From contig JAWKVC010000006.1 in NCBI GenBank assembly GCA_041398245.1, positions 62,001 to 126,000 of the forward strand: DNA of 64,000 nucleotides, written 5' to 3'. The translations under genes and the position numbers were made by a program. The DNA is from UBA7672 sp041398245. Lineage in GTDB: Bacteria > Pseudomonadota > Alphaproteobacteria > Caulobacterales > Hyphomonadaceae. Of the stretch, positions 40,245-49,549 are shown in pieces (position 1 is the stretch's first letter; every line of letters starts with the position of its first letter). The notes under the pieces were generated by a model. That model did no database searches. It saw nothing but the letters and a program-made list of their open reading frames with translations, and was not told the origin of the DNA.

Positions 40245-41075
40245 TCAGGCGCCGAAGCCGATCCAGCGGCCGCCGGCGGCGACTGTCACCCAGCAGAGCA
40301 GGGAGAACAGCGCCACGAGCTTTGCGGTGGGCGAAGCCTCGTCGGATTTGCCCAGATAGATCTCAACGCCGTAGAGCACCGCCATCACCAGTGTTCCGGC
40401 AATGGTGACGTAGTACGAGATCACATCATAGAGTGGATCGAAGGTGTCGAAGCCGACGATCCAGTACATCACGAAGATGCCGCCGAAGAACAGCGTGAAC
40501 GCGCCGGCTGCAATCCAGCGCGTGCGCACGCCGTAGATCAGAAGCAGGGCATAGCCTGCCGTCACCGGGTGGAAGATGCCCGGCGCCGACACGATGTCGC
40601 CATGGAAGACGCCGATCGCGAACAGCCAGAACAGCATCGCAATGCCGCCCGCCACGAGCACGCCGATGGATGCCTTGCCTTCTGACTTGGCCAGCACGTT
40701 CGTCACCCCGAAGGAGAAGATGCACGCGCCGATCAGCGACATGATCTTCACGAAGAACGGGACCGACGTGTAGAGGCGGTAGGAGTTCAGCATGCCGATG
40801 ATCACGCCCGTGACGAGCACGGTGGCGAGACCTGCGATCAGCCAGGGCCGGGTCGAACGCTCGATATCCGGCAGGCTCTGCCCGGTCGGGTTGGCGCCCA
40901 GCAGGCGGAGATTGAGCAAGAGGACGGCGCCGCCCATCAGGGCGAGGCCGACCAGGTGCAACGCGCCGAACGGAGCGTAAACGTCCTGCAGCATCGAGAC
41001 TGGCCAGATCTGGGGCATGCTGCCCACAAAATCCGTGGCGCCGGGGATGTCCTTGAAGAGATCCTGGAAGGTCAT
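40245..41075 (-). CDS. Multi-TM membrane protein (DUF6644-like), second of a pair
   Basis: A 276-residue protein with about seven TM helices. Conserved-looking features are PQIWPVSMLQDVYAPFGALHLVGLALMGGAVLLLNLRLLG at the N-terminus, with a histidine (ALHLVGLA) positioned like a heme or metal ligand, then RPWLIAGLATVLVTGVIIGM, and a second histidine pair in AIGVFHGDIVSAPGIFHPVTAGY. It shares the H-x-(L/V)-x-G-L and LR(L/M)-(L/M)-G layout with the next gene upstream, so the two are paralogues. I associate this layout with DUF6644. It probably acts with the cytochrome c lipoprotein in the same operon. Confidence 0.65.
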   Translation of the reverse strand: MTFQDLFKDIPGATDFVGSMPQIWPVSMLQDVYAPFGALHLVGLALMGGAVLLLNLRLLGANPTGQSLPDIERSTRPWLIAGLATVLVTGVIIGMLNSYRLYTSVPFFVKIMSLIGACIFSFGVTNVLAKSEGKASIGVLVAGGIAMLFWLFAIGVFHGDIVSAPGIFHPVTAGYALLLIYGVRTRWIAAGAFTLFFGGIFVMYWIVGFDTFDPLYDVISYYVTIAGTLVMAVLYGVEIYLGKSDEASPTAKLVALFSLLCWVTVAAGGRWIGFGA

Positions 41076-41080
41076 GGTGA

Positions 41081-41992
41081 TCAGCCCTCCTGACCGGTCG
41101 GTTGCGTTGTGTCAGCGTCGGGCTCCGCCGGAGCCTCCTCGCCGTCTGGCGGCGTATCTGGCGGCATCTCGGTCTCGTCCATGGACGGCTCCTCGTCCAT
41201 GTACTCCTCGCCCGTCTCGTCGTGGCCCATGTATGAGGCGCACTCCTGGATGGCGTACGAGAATGAGCCCGGCTCGGTCTTTTCGCAGTAGAACCAGTCG
41301 TAGGCGATGAAGCGGCCGAAGATGATGATCAGCATCCACGAAGTCAGCGAGATCATGCCTGACAGTTTGACGGCTGTCGGAATGCTCGGCGTGCGGCCGT
41401 TCAGATAGACGAACAGGCTCGCACCGGCGACCAGCACCAGCACAATGCGGGTCGTCACCGTCAGGGCGAGGTCCATGCCGGTCATGAAGGGGAAGGTCGC
41501 CAGCAGGGCCACGCACGACGCCAGGAAGGCGATCATCGCGGGGCCGCTGCGCTTCGGCGTTTCTCCCTCAGGAATTGTGTCCCACTCCGGCAGGGTCTTC
41601 TGCACCTTGAAGTGGAACCACGCGATGTTGATCACGGCGGCGAGCAGGAAGACCATTTTCAGGCGGAACCACAGATTGTGGTAGTACATCACCGGATCAC
41701 GACCGATGTAAGAGACGACGCCGGTCAGGATCATCACCCCGAAGGACGCCATGGTGATCGGCAGGACCTTCTCGTTCAGCTTTGACAGCGGCACATTCCT
41801 GAATGCGACGCCCATCATGCGAAGATCGATCAGCCAGATCGTGCCGGCGAAGAACATGATCGTCAGCACGTGCGTGCCCTCGATGATGTTCCACATGAAC
41901 AGCGATTGAGCGAGCTGTTGCGACCACGACAGCCCGTCTTCCGTGAAGCGGCCGAGGTCGTCCCTCATCCAGACTACAAGATCGTGTAGCAA
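41081..41992 (-). CDS. Multi-TM membrane protein (DUF6644-like) with acidic tail
   Basis: The start is placed at TTG 41992, eight bases after GGGGAGAG; the in-frame TTG at 42022 lies upstream of that ribosome binding site. The 303-residue protein has about six TM helices and the layout WSQQLAQSLFMWNIIEGTHVLTIMFFAGTIWLIDLRMMGVAF (histidine in a TM helix), IGRDPVMYYHNLWFRLKMVFLLAAVINIAWFHFKV and IPTAVKLSGMISLTSWMLIIIFGRFIAYDWFYCE. The C-terminus ends in a hydrophilic stretch of about 45 residues very rich in Asp, Glu and Pro. Histidines in several helices are compatible with b-heme binding. It is five bases upstream of its paralogue. Confidence 0.65.
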   Translation of the reverse strand: MLHDLVVWMRDDLGRFTEDGLSWSQQLAQSLFMWNIIEGTHVLTIMFFAGTIWLIDLRMMGVAFRNVPLSKLNEKVLPITMASFGVMILTGVVSYIGRDPVMYYHNLWFRLKMVFLLAAVINIAWFHFKVQKTLPEWDTIPEGETPKRSGPAMIAFLASCVALLATFPFMTGMDLALTVTTRIVLVLVAGASLFVYLNGRTPSIPTAVKLSGMISLTSWMLIIIFGRFIAYDWFYCEKTEPGSFSYAIQECASYMGHDETGEEYMDEEPSMDETEMPPDTPPDGEEAPAEPDADTTQPTGQEG

Positions 41993-42114
41993 AATCTGTC
42001 TCTCCCCTGGCGGGCCCCGCAATTACGGTGACCCGGATGTAATCCACAGTGGACCGTAATTTCTGGTCCAAATCTGACGCCGGTCAAAGCATCACATGCT
42101 CACTATGAACGGCG

Positions 42115-42684
42115 TTATTGGTTCGGCTGCGGCGGCGTCCGGTTTGGCAGGTCGGGCAGCTTCGCTGGCGCACCGGGCCCGCCGCCGGAGACGTACCGGT
42201 TATGGCAGGCCACGCAGGCCTGGTACATTTCCCCGCCAGCGTCAAAGAAGGCCTGCTTGTCGCGGGCCAGCGCCGTCTCCTGCGCTTTCTTTGCCGCATC
42301 ATACAGCTGGTGGGCATAATCGACCCAATAGCGTTCGTCGTCGCGCGGCCGGCCGGGCAGCAGCAGCGTGTTGGAGACCTCGGCGAGCGTGAAGGCCGCG
42401 CTCTCCGCCGCCGTCCATCCTTCGTCTGTCGTCGGGAACAGTTCGTGGATGCCGTCCTTGTCGATAATCCAGCCCTGCGCGTTCCACACGCCGAAGGCGC
42501 TGTAGTCGACGACGTGAGCCATCAGATCCTGCATGTTGGTGTCAGTCCGGAAATCGGCGACGGTCGCGCCGCCCATGCCTTCGACGGGCGCAGAGCCCGA
42601 TGGGGCGGTGGAAGGTCCTTCCGAATTCGGGGAACATGCGGCCAGCACAAGCGCCGTGGCCAGCGCAATCGTTGAGCGGGTCAT
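42115..42684 (-). CDS. Monoheme c-type cytochrome lipoprotein
   Basis: A 189-residue lipoprotein (LVLAAC, acceptor C17; GAGGGAGAAG before the ATG). The heme motif C157-VA-C160-H161 lies near the C-terminus, as in cytochrome c-prime/c556-type proteins, and the preceding segment (YWVDYAHQLYDAAKKAQETALARDKQAFFDAGGEMYQ) is helical. The mature domain contains TNMQDLMAHVVDYSAFGVWNAQGWIID. It is the first gene of an operon with the two DUF6644-like membrane proteins and could pass electrons between the periplasmic PQQ dehydrogenases and the membrane. A 123-base gap separates it from the next gene. Confidence 0.8.
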   Translation of the reverse strand: MTRSTIALATALVLAACSPNSEGPSTAPSGSAPVEGMGGATVADFRTDTNMQDLMAHVVDYSAFGVWNAQGWIIDKDGIHELFPTTDEGWTAAESAAFTLAEVSNTLLLPGRPRDDERYWVDYAHQLYDAAKKAQETALARDKQAFFDAGGEMYQACVACHNRYVSGGGPGAPAKLPDLPNRTPPQPNQ

Positions 42685-42946
42685 CTTCTCTCCCTCGTGC
42701 GCGACGATGCCGGCGGCGTATTCGCCTTCTCCAGCCTCAAGGCGCAATGGTTCTCCACCTCGCCATTGGGTAACCCGCTCTCCTGAGGCGTGCCATGGCC
42801 GAGGTGTCGCATGCAGTAGACTTTGAACGCGCCTCCGGGGCAAGACCCGTCGCGCGTGGGGCTTTCCACTGTCAGGGGAAGCGCGCTACAGGCATTGCCT
42901 GCAAAGGGCCGCGCGAAGCGGTCAGAGCGGGGAGGAAGATCACGCC

Positions 42947-44221
42947 ATGGCCTATATGAGACGCAGCATTCTTGCCGCAGGTGCGGCATTGGCTTTCGCA
43001 TTTGCGAGCGGTTGCCAGACGGCGCCGACCACGGTCGATCCGATGACGTCGTCGCTCGTTCCCGGCGATGCGGCTGCGCTGGGCTTCGATCCTGCCAAGC
43101 TGGGCGAGATCCGGACGGCGCTGAACGAAGACGTGATCAGCGGCAAGATTCCCGGCGCCTACCTGCTCATCGCGCGGCACGGCCAGATCGCCTTCTCGCA
43201 GGGCTTCGGCGTCCAGGGTCCGGGGCAGACGACGCCGATGTCGGAAGAAACGATCTTCCGCGTCTTCTCCATGACCAAGCCGATCGTCACCGTGACGGCC
43301 ATGACGTTGGTCGAGGAAGGCAAGCTCAACGTCGATGATCCAGTGTCCAAATATCTGCCGGAGTATGCGAACCTCACCGTCATTCAGCCCGATGGTTCGA
43401 GCAAGCCGGCCCAGAATACCATGCTCGTGCGGCATCTCATGTCCCACACGTCGGGCCTGATCTATGGTTTCATTCAGCCGACCACGCCGCTCGGCAAGAT
43501 GTATGCGGCGGCCGGCGAGGGCGATCCGAGCAAGACGGCGCGCGAGCAGGCGAAGATCTACGCTGGTCTGCCGCTGACGGCCGAGCCCGGCACGGCCTGG
43601 AACTATTCGCGCGCCACGGATGTGCTGGGCGCGGTGATTGAAGTCGCTGGCGGCAAGCCGCTCGACGTGCTGGTGAAGGAGCGCGTCACGGGTCCGCTCG
43701 GTATGACGGATACGGCTTTCTTCCAGCCAAAGGAAAAGGCCGGCCGCCTTGCGCAGTCGAAGCACAGCGATCCGCTCTACTACGACTATACGGTCGAGGT
43801 TCCCTTCCTGCAGGGCGGCGGCGGCATCTCGTCCACCGCCGAGGACTATCTCCGTTTCGCGGAGATGCTGCGCAATGGCGGCGAGTATCGCGGCGTGCGC
43901 ATCATCAAGAAGGAAACGCTGGAGCGCATGCGCCAGCCGGAAACCAATGATGCCATCCGCAAGGCCGGCCTGTTCTTCCCGGCCATGGGTCCGGCGGCCG
44001 GCTCTATGGAGTTCGGCCTCGGCTTCTCGCTGGTGACGGACGACACCAAGCAGCGTCCCGGCAACGGCACCTTCTCGTGGAACGGCATCGCCGGCACCGA
44101 GTTCTGGGTCGATCCCAAGAACGATCTCGTGATGGTGTTCATGATCCAGGACCGTGCGCTGCTCGCCGAATACCAGCGCAAGAACCGCGCATGGATCTAC
44201 GACGCGCTGGTCAAGCCGTAA
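42947..44221 (+). CDS. Serine hydrolase lipoprotein (class C beta-lactamase family fold)
   Basis: A 424-residue lipoprotein: MAYMRRSILAAGAALAFAFASGC with acceptor C23; GGGGAGG upstream. The catalytic S108-x-x-K111 is in FRVFSMTKPIVTV, and the second motif is Y-S-R in AWNYSRATDVLGAVIE, the variant typical of EstB-like esterases and peptidases rather than of beta-lactamases (Y-A/S-N). The third region HSDPLYYDYTVEVPFLQGGGGISSTAEDYLRFAEML is standard for the family. It probably acts on esters or peptides in the periplasm. A BlaI/M56 pair exists elsewhere in the window but is not linked to it. Terminator follows. Confidence 0.88.
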   Translation: MAYMRRSILAAGAALAFAFASGCQTAPTTVDPMTSSLVPGDAAALGFDPAKLGEIRTALNEDVISGKIPGAYLLIARHGQIAFSQGFGVQGPGQTTPMSEETIFRVFSMTKPIVTVTAMTLVEEGKLNVDDPVSKYLPEYANLTVIQPDGSSKPAQNTMLVRHLMSHTSGLIYGFIQPTTPLGKMYAAAGEGDPSKTAREQAKIYAGLPLTAEPGTAWNYSRATDVLGAVIEVAGGKPLDVLVKERVTGPLGMTDTAFFQPKEKAGRLAQSKHSDPLYYDYTVEVPFLQGGGGISSTAEDYLRFAEMLRNGGEYRGVRIIKKETLERMRQPETNDAIRKAGLFFPAMGPAAGSMEFGLGFSLVTDDTKQRPGNGTFSWNGIAGTEFWVDPKNDLVMVFMIQDRALLAEYQRKNRAWIYDALVKP

Positions 44222-44243
44222 GGCATCAAGATCGCTGAGATCG

Positions 44244-44275
44244 AAAGGGCGGCTCCATCGGGGCCGCCCTTTTTC
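44244..44275 (+). terminator. Rho-independent terminator after serine hydrolase gene
   Basis: Arms AAAGGGCGGC (44244-44253) and GCCGCCCTTT (44263-44272) with a nine-base loop and T-run. Also lies seven bases beyond the stop of the convergent methyltransferase gene. Confidence 0.88.
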
Positions 44276-44281
44276 GTGGGC

Positions 44282-45139
44282 TCAGCCCGGCGCCTTCGCG
44301 CGAACATAGTGCGCCAGCGGGCTCGTCATCAGGCCGTCTGTGCGGCCGGCGAACCAGCGGCGATTGATCTCGCCGCCGTCGAGGTCGTCCCACTCCGCGA
44401 AGCCTGCTTCGGTGAGAAGTGCGGCCATGTCTGGCCGGCGGAAGAAGCTGATCCAGGGTTCGCCGATCGCAGCGAGGGCGGCCAGCCGTTCCTGATGCCG
44501 CGCCTGAACCGCCGCTGGGAGTTCATCGCGCGGCTCGCCATAGTCGAACACGATCTCGGTTCCGGGCGCCATGCCCGCGACCGCCTTCAGCGTGGCCAAT
44601 ATGGCGTCTCGCGTCAGGTAGACGGTAACCCCCAGCCACGCGAAGACTGCAGGCTTGCCCAGGTCAAAGCCTACGCGGGAGAGGGCGTCGGCCAGCGTTT
44701 CCTGTTCGAAGTTGATGGCGACATACGTGGCGCTTGCCGGCGCCGGAATGCCGTTCGACGCCAGACGCTCGCGCTTCCAGCGGCCGCTGTCCGGATTGTC
44801 GACTTCGAAGACGCGCAGGCCGGGATGGGGATTGCGATAGGCGAAGGTGTCGAGGCCGGCGCCCAGCAGCACGTACTGATCAACGCCGCGGGCGACCGCC
44901 TGCTCAAGCACTGCCTCGGCGAACACGCTACGCCCGACAATCTGCGCACGTAGCGCCAGCGACGCCGTTGCGGTTGCGTGCTTGCGGATCGTGTCCTCGT
45001 CCGGCGCATTGGGCGGCGACGGACCGAGTATCCTCGCCGCAAGCGGATCGACGAAAACAAGCGGCCGGTCCACCAGCTGGTGGATCATGCGGTGGGCTGC
45101 AGCGGCCATTGCCGTGCGGCTTGGCTTTCCAGGCTCCAT
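44282..45139 (-). CDS. LCM-family (leucine carboxyl methyltransferase-like) SAM methyltransferase
   Basis: A 285-residue enzyme from the ATG at 45139. SRTAMAAAAHRMIHQLVDRPLVFVDPLAARIL, HATATASLALRAQIVGRSVFAEAVLEQAVARGVDQYVLLGAGLDTFAYR and FEVDNPDSGRWKRERL are hallmarks of the TIGR00027/LCM family, with GAGLDTF as the SAM-binding loop. The family methylates carboxylates or natural-product hydroxyls; most bacterial members are uncharacterised. Downstream convergent with the serine hydrolase gene; the RND permease gene ends 46 bases before its start on the same strand. Confidence 0.88.
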   Translation of the reverse strand: MEPGKPSRTAMAAAAHRMIHQLVDRPLVFVDPLAARILGPSPPNAPDEDTIRKHATATASLALRAQIVGRSVFAEAVLEQAVARGVDQYVLLGAGLDTFAYRNPHPGLRVFEVDNPDSGRWKRERLASNGIPAPASATYVAINFEQETLADALSRVGFDLGKPAVFAWLGVTVYLTRDAILATLKAVAGMAPGTEIVFDYGEPRDELPAAVQARHQERLAALAAIGEPWISFFRRPDMAALLTEAGFAEWDDLDGGEINRRWFAGRTDGLMTSPLAHYVRAKAPG

Positions 45140-45184
45140 CAACCCGCTCCCGGGCGTGCTTTCGGTGCGATAGATCCGTATCGC

Positions 45185-48100
45185 CTATTCGGCTGGCTTG
45201 ATCGAGCCCGGCAGCGGCGAAGCCAGCTCTTCCTTCTCAAGCTTGCGTTCGACGTCGCGCGGGCTGCCGGTGCGGCGCGCCAGCAGGGCGTAGGCGGCGG
45301 GCACCAGGATCAGCGTCACGAACATAGCGGCGAGAACGCCCGACATGATCACCACGCCGATGGCGGAGCGCGTCTCCGACCCGGCGCCATGGCTGAAGAT
45401 CAGCGGGATCGCGCCGGCGACCGCCGTCAGCGACGTCATCACGATGGGGCGGAAGCGGGTGAGGGCGGCTTCCTTCAGGGCGGCATGGAATTCCTTGCCC
45501 TGGTCCCGCAACTGGTTGGCGAATTCGACGATCAGGATGCCGTTCTTGGCCGCGAGGCCCACCAGCATGATCAGGCCGATCTGCGTGTAGATGTTCAAGG
45601 TGTTCCCGGTCAGCCATATGCCGAGCAGGCCGCCTCCCACGGTCGCGGGCACGCACAACATGATGACGAACGGGTGGATCCAGCTTTCGAACTGCGCCGC
45701 GAGCACCAGGAACACGACCAGCAGGCCGAAGCCGAACACGAACAGGATCGAGGAACCGGCGCGCTTGTAGTCCAGTGACTGGCCCTTGTAGTCGAACGTC
45801 GCTTCATCCGGCAGCACCTGGCGCGCAAGCGCTTCCATCTTGTCGAGCGCTGCGCCCAGCGACACGCCGGGATCGAGGTTGGCGTCGATGGTGATTGCGC
45901 GCACGCGGTTGTAGCGGTTCAGCCTGCGCGAGTCGGCCATTGGCTCGACATCGATCAGGTTGGAAAGCGGGATCAGTTCCTGCGTCCGGCTGGAGCGGAC
46001 ATAGATATTCTCGACATCCGAGGGCGTCGACTGTTCGGTGCGCTCGCCTTCGAAGATCACATAGCGTTCTTCGCCGTTCTGGATGAACGTACCGACGCGC
46101 TTGGAGCCGAGCATTGTCTGCAGCGTCGAGCCGATCTCCTGCACGGTCACGCCCAGATCGGAGGCGCGGGCGTAGTCCACATTCACGCGGTACTGCTGCT
46201 GCGTTTCCTTGTAGTCCCAGTCGATCTGGTTGATGCCTGGATTGTTGGCGTTAAGGGCGTTCAGGAAGATGTCACGCCATTCGACCAGCGTCTCGTAGGA
46301 CGGACCCTTGAGCACGAACTGTATCGGCTTGCCGCCGCCGGGGCCGCGGCCAAAGCCCGACGGCATGTTGGCGAAAGCGCGCACGCCGGGAATGTCCGAC
46401 AGTTGTCGGTTTATGTCCTGCAGGATCTCGAAGCCGTTGCGGCGGTGGCCCCACTCGGTCAGCACGACCTGGATCGAGCCGCTGTTGAACCCGCCAGATG
46501 CGCCGAAGCCGCCTGGCGCGCGAACCGATATTCCCTCGATCTCTTTTTTCTCGACCAGCGGCAGCAGACGCGCCTCGATCTGGTCAATGAACGGAACCAT
46601 GTATTCGAAGGACGCGCCTTCCGGCCCGTTGATCATCACCATGAACATGCCGCGGTCTTCGTTCGGCGAGTATTCGCCGGGGATGACCGTGAACAGGTAG
46701 TAGCTGCCGCCGAGGATCGCCAGGAAGCCGAGCGCGATGGCGATGGGCCGGCGCACGGTCGCATCGTAGATGGCGCCGTAACCGTTGCGCAGACTCGCGA
46801 ACGCCCTGTCGACCATCGCGCCGAAGCCGCCATGACCTTTGGCGTGTTCTTCCTCTCGCGACTTCAGGAGTTTCGACGCCATCATCGGCGATATGGTCAG
46901 CGCCACCAGCATGGAGAAGGCGATGGCGGCGGCGATGGCGATGGCGAATTCCGTGAACAGACGGCCGACCTGGCCCTGCATGAAGGTGATAGGAACGAAT
47001 ACCGCGATGAGCACCAGTGTCGTCGCCACGACCGCAAAGCCAACCTGCCGCGTGCCGCGATAGGCAGCCACGAGAGGCGTCTCGCCATACTCCTCGATGC
47101 GACGGTGAATGTTTTCGAGTACGACGATGGCGTCGTCCACGACGATGCCGATGGCCATGACCAGCGCGAGCAGCGTCAGCATGTTGATGGACAGACCAAG
47201 CGCGTAAAGGACAGTGAAGGCGGCGATCAGCGAAATCGGAACCGTGACCGCCGGGATGATGGTTGCCTTGAAGTTGCCGAGGAAGACATAGATCACGCCG
47301 ACAACCAGCAGAACGGCGATGCCGAGCGTGATGAAGACCTCGTTGATGGCCGCATTGACGAAAGTCGAGCCGTCAAAGCTCACCAATAGTGACATTCCCT
47401 CGGGCAGGGTGGCGTTGATCTCCTCAACGCGCGCGCGGGCCACCTTGGCGACTTCCACAACGTTGGCCACGGACTGCTTCACGATGCCGATGCCGACGGT
47501 TTCGAGGCCGTTGGCGCGGAAGATGCTGCGGTCCTCTTCGGCGGCGAATTCGACGCGCGCGACATCGCCCAACCGGACGACAACGCCGTCGGCGCCTTTC
47601 TTGACCACCAACTGGCGGAATTGCTCGGGCGTGCGGAACGGCCGCTCGATCCGGTTGGTGAAGATGAGATCAGCGGACGTCAGTGAGCCGGCCGGTGATT
47701 CCACGTTCTCGCGCCGCACGGCTGTTTCGATGTCGCCGACCGTCAGGCCACGGGCGGCGATTGCGCGGCGATCCAGCCAGACCCGCATGGCCGGCCGGCG
47801 CTCGCCGCCGATCATCACGCGGGCGACCCCGTCGATCGAGGAGAAGCGGTCAACCAGGTACCGGTCGGCATAATCGGACAGTTCCAGCGGTGAAAGCTTG
47901 TCGCTGGCCAGTCGCATCCAGAGAACGGTTTCCTCTGAGGCGTCAGCTTTCTGCACGTCCGGCGGGTCGGCTTCTTGCGGCAGCATGCGCAAAATGCCGC
48001 CGACACGATCGCGAACGTCGTTCGCCGCCGAATCCATGTTCCGCGAGATGTCGAACTCGATCGAAATGCTGGACTGGCCATCCTGACTCGTCGAGTTGAT

Positions 48101-48337
48101 GAAGCGGATGCCCTCAACGCCCGCGATGCGGTCTTCGATGACTTCAGTGATACGGTTTTCGACCACTGTCGCCGATGCGCCGGGATAGCTGGTGCGGATG
48201 GAGACGATCGGCGGGTCGATGTCCGGATACTCGCGCAGGGCGAGTCGCGTGAACGACACAAAGCCGATTGCGATTAGCAGAAGACCAATAACGGTCGCGA
48301 AGACTGGCCGCTTGATTGAGACATCCGACAGGAGCAT
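45185..48337 (-). CDS. RND efflux transporter inner-membrane permease (HAE-1 type)
   Basis: A 1050-residue protein with the classic 12-TM, two-large-loop architecture. The start MLLSDVSIKRPVFATVIGLLLIAIGFVSFTRLALREYPDIDPPIVSIRTSYPGASA is diagnostic. TM4 carries the proton-relay aspartates (LVMAIGIVVDDAIVVLENIHRR), and TM10-11 the GLAAKNGILIVEFANQL segment. It forms a tripartite drug/xenobiotic exporter with the adaptor gene 18 bases upstream; no outer-membrane channel gene is present. The Asp/Pro pattern resembles the MexK/OqxB-like short HAE-1 branch. Confidence 0.95.
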   Translation of the reverse strand: MLLSDVSIKRPVFATVIGLLLIAIGFVSFTRLALREYPDIDPPIVSIRTSYPGASATVVENRITEVIEDRIAGVEGIRFINSTSQDGQSSISIEFDISRNMDSAANDVRDRVGGILRMLPQEADPPDVQKADASEETVLWMRLASDKLSPLELSDYADRYLVDRFSSIDGVARVMIGGERRPAMRVWLDRRAIAARGLTVGDIETAVRRENVESPAGSLTSADLIFTNRIERPFRTPEQFRQLVVKKGADGVVVRLGDVARVEFAAEEDRSIFRANGLETVGIGIVKQSVANVVEVAKVARARVEEINATLPEGMSLLVSFDGSTFVNAAINEVFITLGIAVLLVVGVIYVFLGNFKATIIPAVTVPISLIAAFTVLYALGLSINMLTLLALVMAIGIVVDDAIVVLENIHRRIEEYGETPLVAAYRGTRQVGFAVVATTLVLIAVFVPITFMQGQVGRLFTEFAIAIAAAIAFSMLVALTISPMMASKLLKSREEEHAKGHGGFGAMVDRAFASLRNGYGAIYDATVRRPIAIALGFLAILGGSYYLFTVIPGEYSPNEDRGMFMVMINGPEGASFEYMVPFIDQIEARLLPLVEKKEIEGISVRAPGGFGASGGFNSGSIQVVLTEWGHRRNGFEILQDINRQLSDIPGVRAFANMPSGFGRGPGGGKPIQFVLKGPSYETLVEWRDIFLNALNANNPGINQIDWDYKETQQQYRVNVDYARASDLGVTVQEIGSTLQTMLGSKRVGTFIQNGEERYVIFEGERTEQSTPSDVENIYVRSSRTQELIPLSNLIDVEPMADSRRLNRYNRVRAITIDANLDPGVSLGAALDKMEALARQVLPDEATFDYKGQSLDYKRAGSSILFVFGFGLLVVFLVLAAQFESWIHPFVIMLCVPATVGGGLLGIWLTGNTLNIYTQIGLIMLVGLAAKNGILIVEFANQLRDQGKEFHAALKEAALTRFRPIVMTSLTAVAGAIPLIFSHGAGSETRSAIGVVIMSGVLAAMFVTLILVPAAYALLARRTGSPRDVERKLEKEELASPLPGSIKPAE

Positions 48338-48355
48338 TGCGCACGCCTCCGGGCG

Positions 48356-49549
48356 TTATTGGGCGAGACCGGATTTGTCTGTGGTTCCCTGGCCCGAAGC
48401 GATGGCCGCCGGACTGGCGCCGCCGCCTGCTCGCGTGATCCGCACCGGGCCGTTCGGGCGGACTTTCAGCACGCCGTCCGTCACGACCAGATCGCCAGAC
48501 TCGAGTCCCGCCAGAACTTCCACGACGCCGCGCTCGCGCGTGCCAAGCGTGACCTCGACCTTCTTGGCGACGAAAGGCTCCTTCGATTGATCGACGACGA
48601 ACACGAAGTTCTTGGCGCCTTCAGCGATCACTGAGATTTCGGAGACGGAGAGCGACGTGCGCGGCTGCGAGGTCAGTTCCACGCTCATCGAGGTGCCGGC
48701 CTTCAGTGCGCCGTCCGGATTGGGCAAGGTGGCGCGCACCTTCACCGCGAGCGTGATCGGGTCGACGGCGTTGTCGATGGAGGTCAGCTTGCCGACGAAG
48801 ATGCGGCCGGGAAGGTCTTTGGTCGTGGCTTTGATCTCAAGGCCCGGGCGCAGCGAGGTCAGGTAGATTGATGGCACGCCAAACTCGAGCCGCATCTGGC
48901 TGTCATCGATCAGCGTGGCGACGGCCTGTCCGGGCGAGACATAAGCCCCCAGGCTGATCTGCCGGAATCCAAGCACGCCGCTGAACGGGGCAACCAGAAC
49001 GCGATCGCGCAGGCGGGCCTGGATCGCACCGACATTGGCGACGGCGGCTTCATAGCTGGATTTGGACCGCTCGAGCTCGAGCTGAGCGATGGCTTCGCCG
49101 CTCGCCAGCCGCTGGTTGCGCTCGTAGACCAGCCTGGCGTTGGCTTCGGTGGCGCGCGCGGATTCGAGTAGGGCGCTCTCTTCCTCGTTCACGAGCGTCA
49201 TCAGCACCTTGCCCTGGGCGACGCGCTGTCCGTCTTCAAAGTAAACGCCGGTCACCCGGTCAGCGGCGTTCGCGGTCAGGACCACCCGCTCGCGCGGTTC
49301 CAGCGTGCCCAGCGCTTCGATGCGGCTGGAGAACACTTTGGGCGCCACCTCGACGGCGTCGACTTGCACGGCCGGGGCGCTGCGTCCTCCGCCGGGGCCG
49401 CCAGGCCGACCGCCGGGGCTGCCCGGGGCGCTGGCGGACTGGGCGTGCTCGCCGCCACTGCTGTTCATGGTCGCAAAGATTATTCCGCCGACCGCCAGAA
49501 CCGCGACGGCGACCGCCCCAATAATGAGGTTGCGCTTGGCAAGAACCAT
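48356..49549 (-). CDS. RND efflux periplasmic adaptor (membrane fusion protein)
   Basis: A 397-residue protein with an N-terminal TM anchor (LIIGAVAVAVLAVGGIIFATM), a Gly/Pro-rich linker, and the usual hairpin-lipoyl-barrel order: EALGTLEPRERVVLTANAADRVTGVYFEDGQRVAQGKVLMTL, an alpha-hairpin (about 130-175), APFSGVLGFRQISLGAYVSPGQAVATLID, then beta-barrel and membrane-proximal domains. It links the permease to an outer-membrane channel. The start is the ATG at 49549; a TTG one codon upstream is possible. Divergent from a TonB receptor across a 455-bp gap. Confidence 0.92.
   Translation of the reverse strand: MVLAKRNLIIGAVAVAVLAVGGIIFATMNSSGGEHAQSASAPGSPGGRPGGPGGGRSAPAVQVDAVEVAPKVFSSRIEALGTLEPRERVVLTANAADRVTGVYFEDGQRVAQGKVLMTLVNEEESALLESARATEANARLVYERNQRLASGEAIAQLELERSKSSYEAAVANVGAIQARLRDRVLVAPFSGVLGFRQISLGAYVSPGQAVATLIDDSQMRLEFGVPSIYLTSLRPGLEIKATTKDLPGRIFVGKLTSIDNAVDPITLAVKVRATLPNPDGALKAGTSMSVELTSQPRTSLSVSEISVIAEGAKNFVFVVDQSKEPFVAKKVEVTLGTRERGVVEVLAGLESGDLVVTDGVLKVRPNGPVRITRAGGGASPAAIASGQGTTDKSGLAQ

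Noticed and set aside
42947..44221. Beta-lactamase controlled by the BlaI/M56 pair
   Set aside because: The protein has the class C fold, but its second motif is Tyr-Ser-Arg rather than Tyr-x-Asn, the gene is 38 kb from blaI, and no BlaI-type dyad precedes it.
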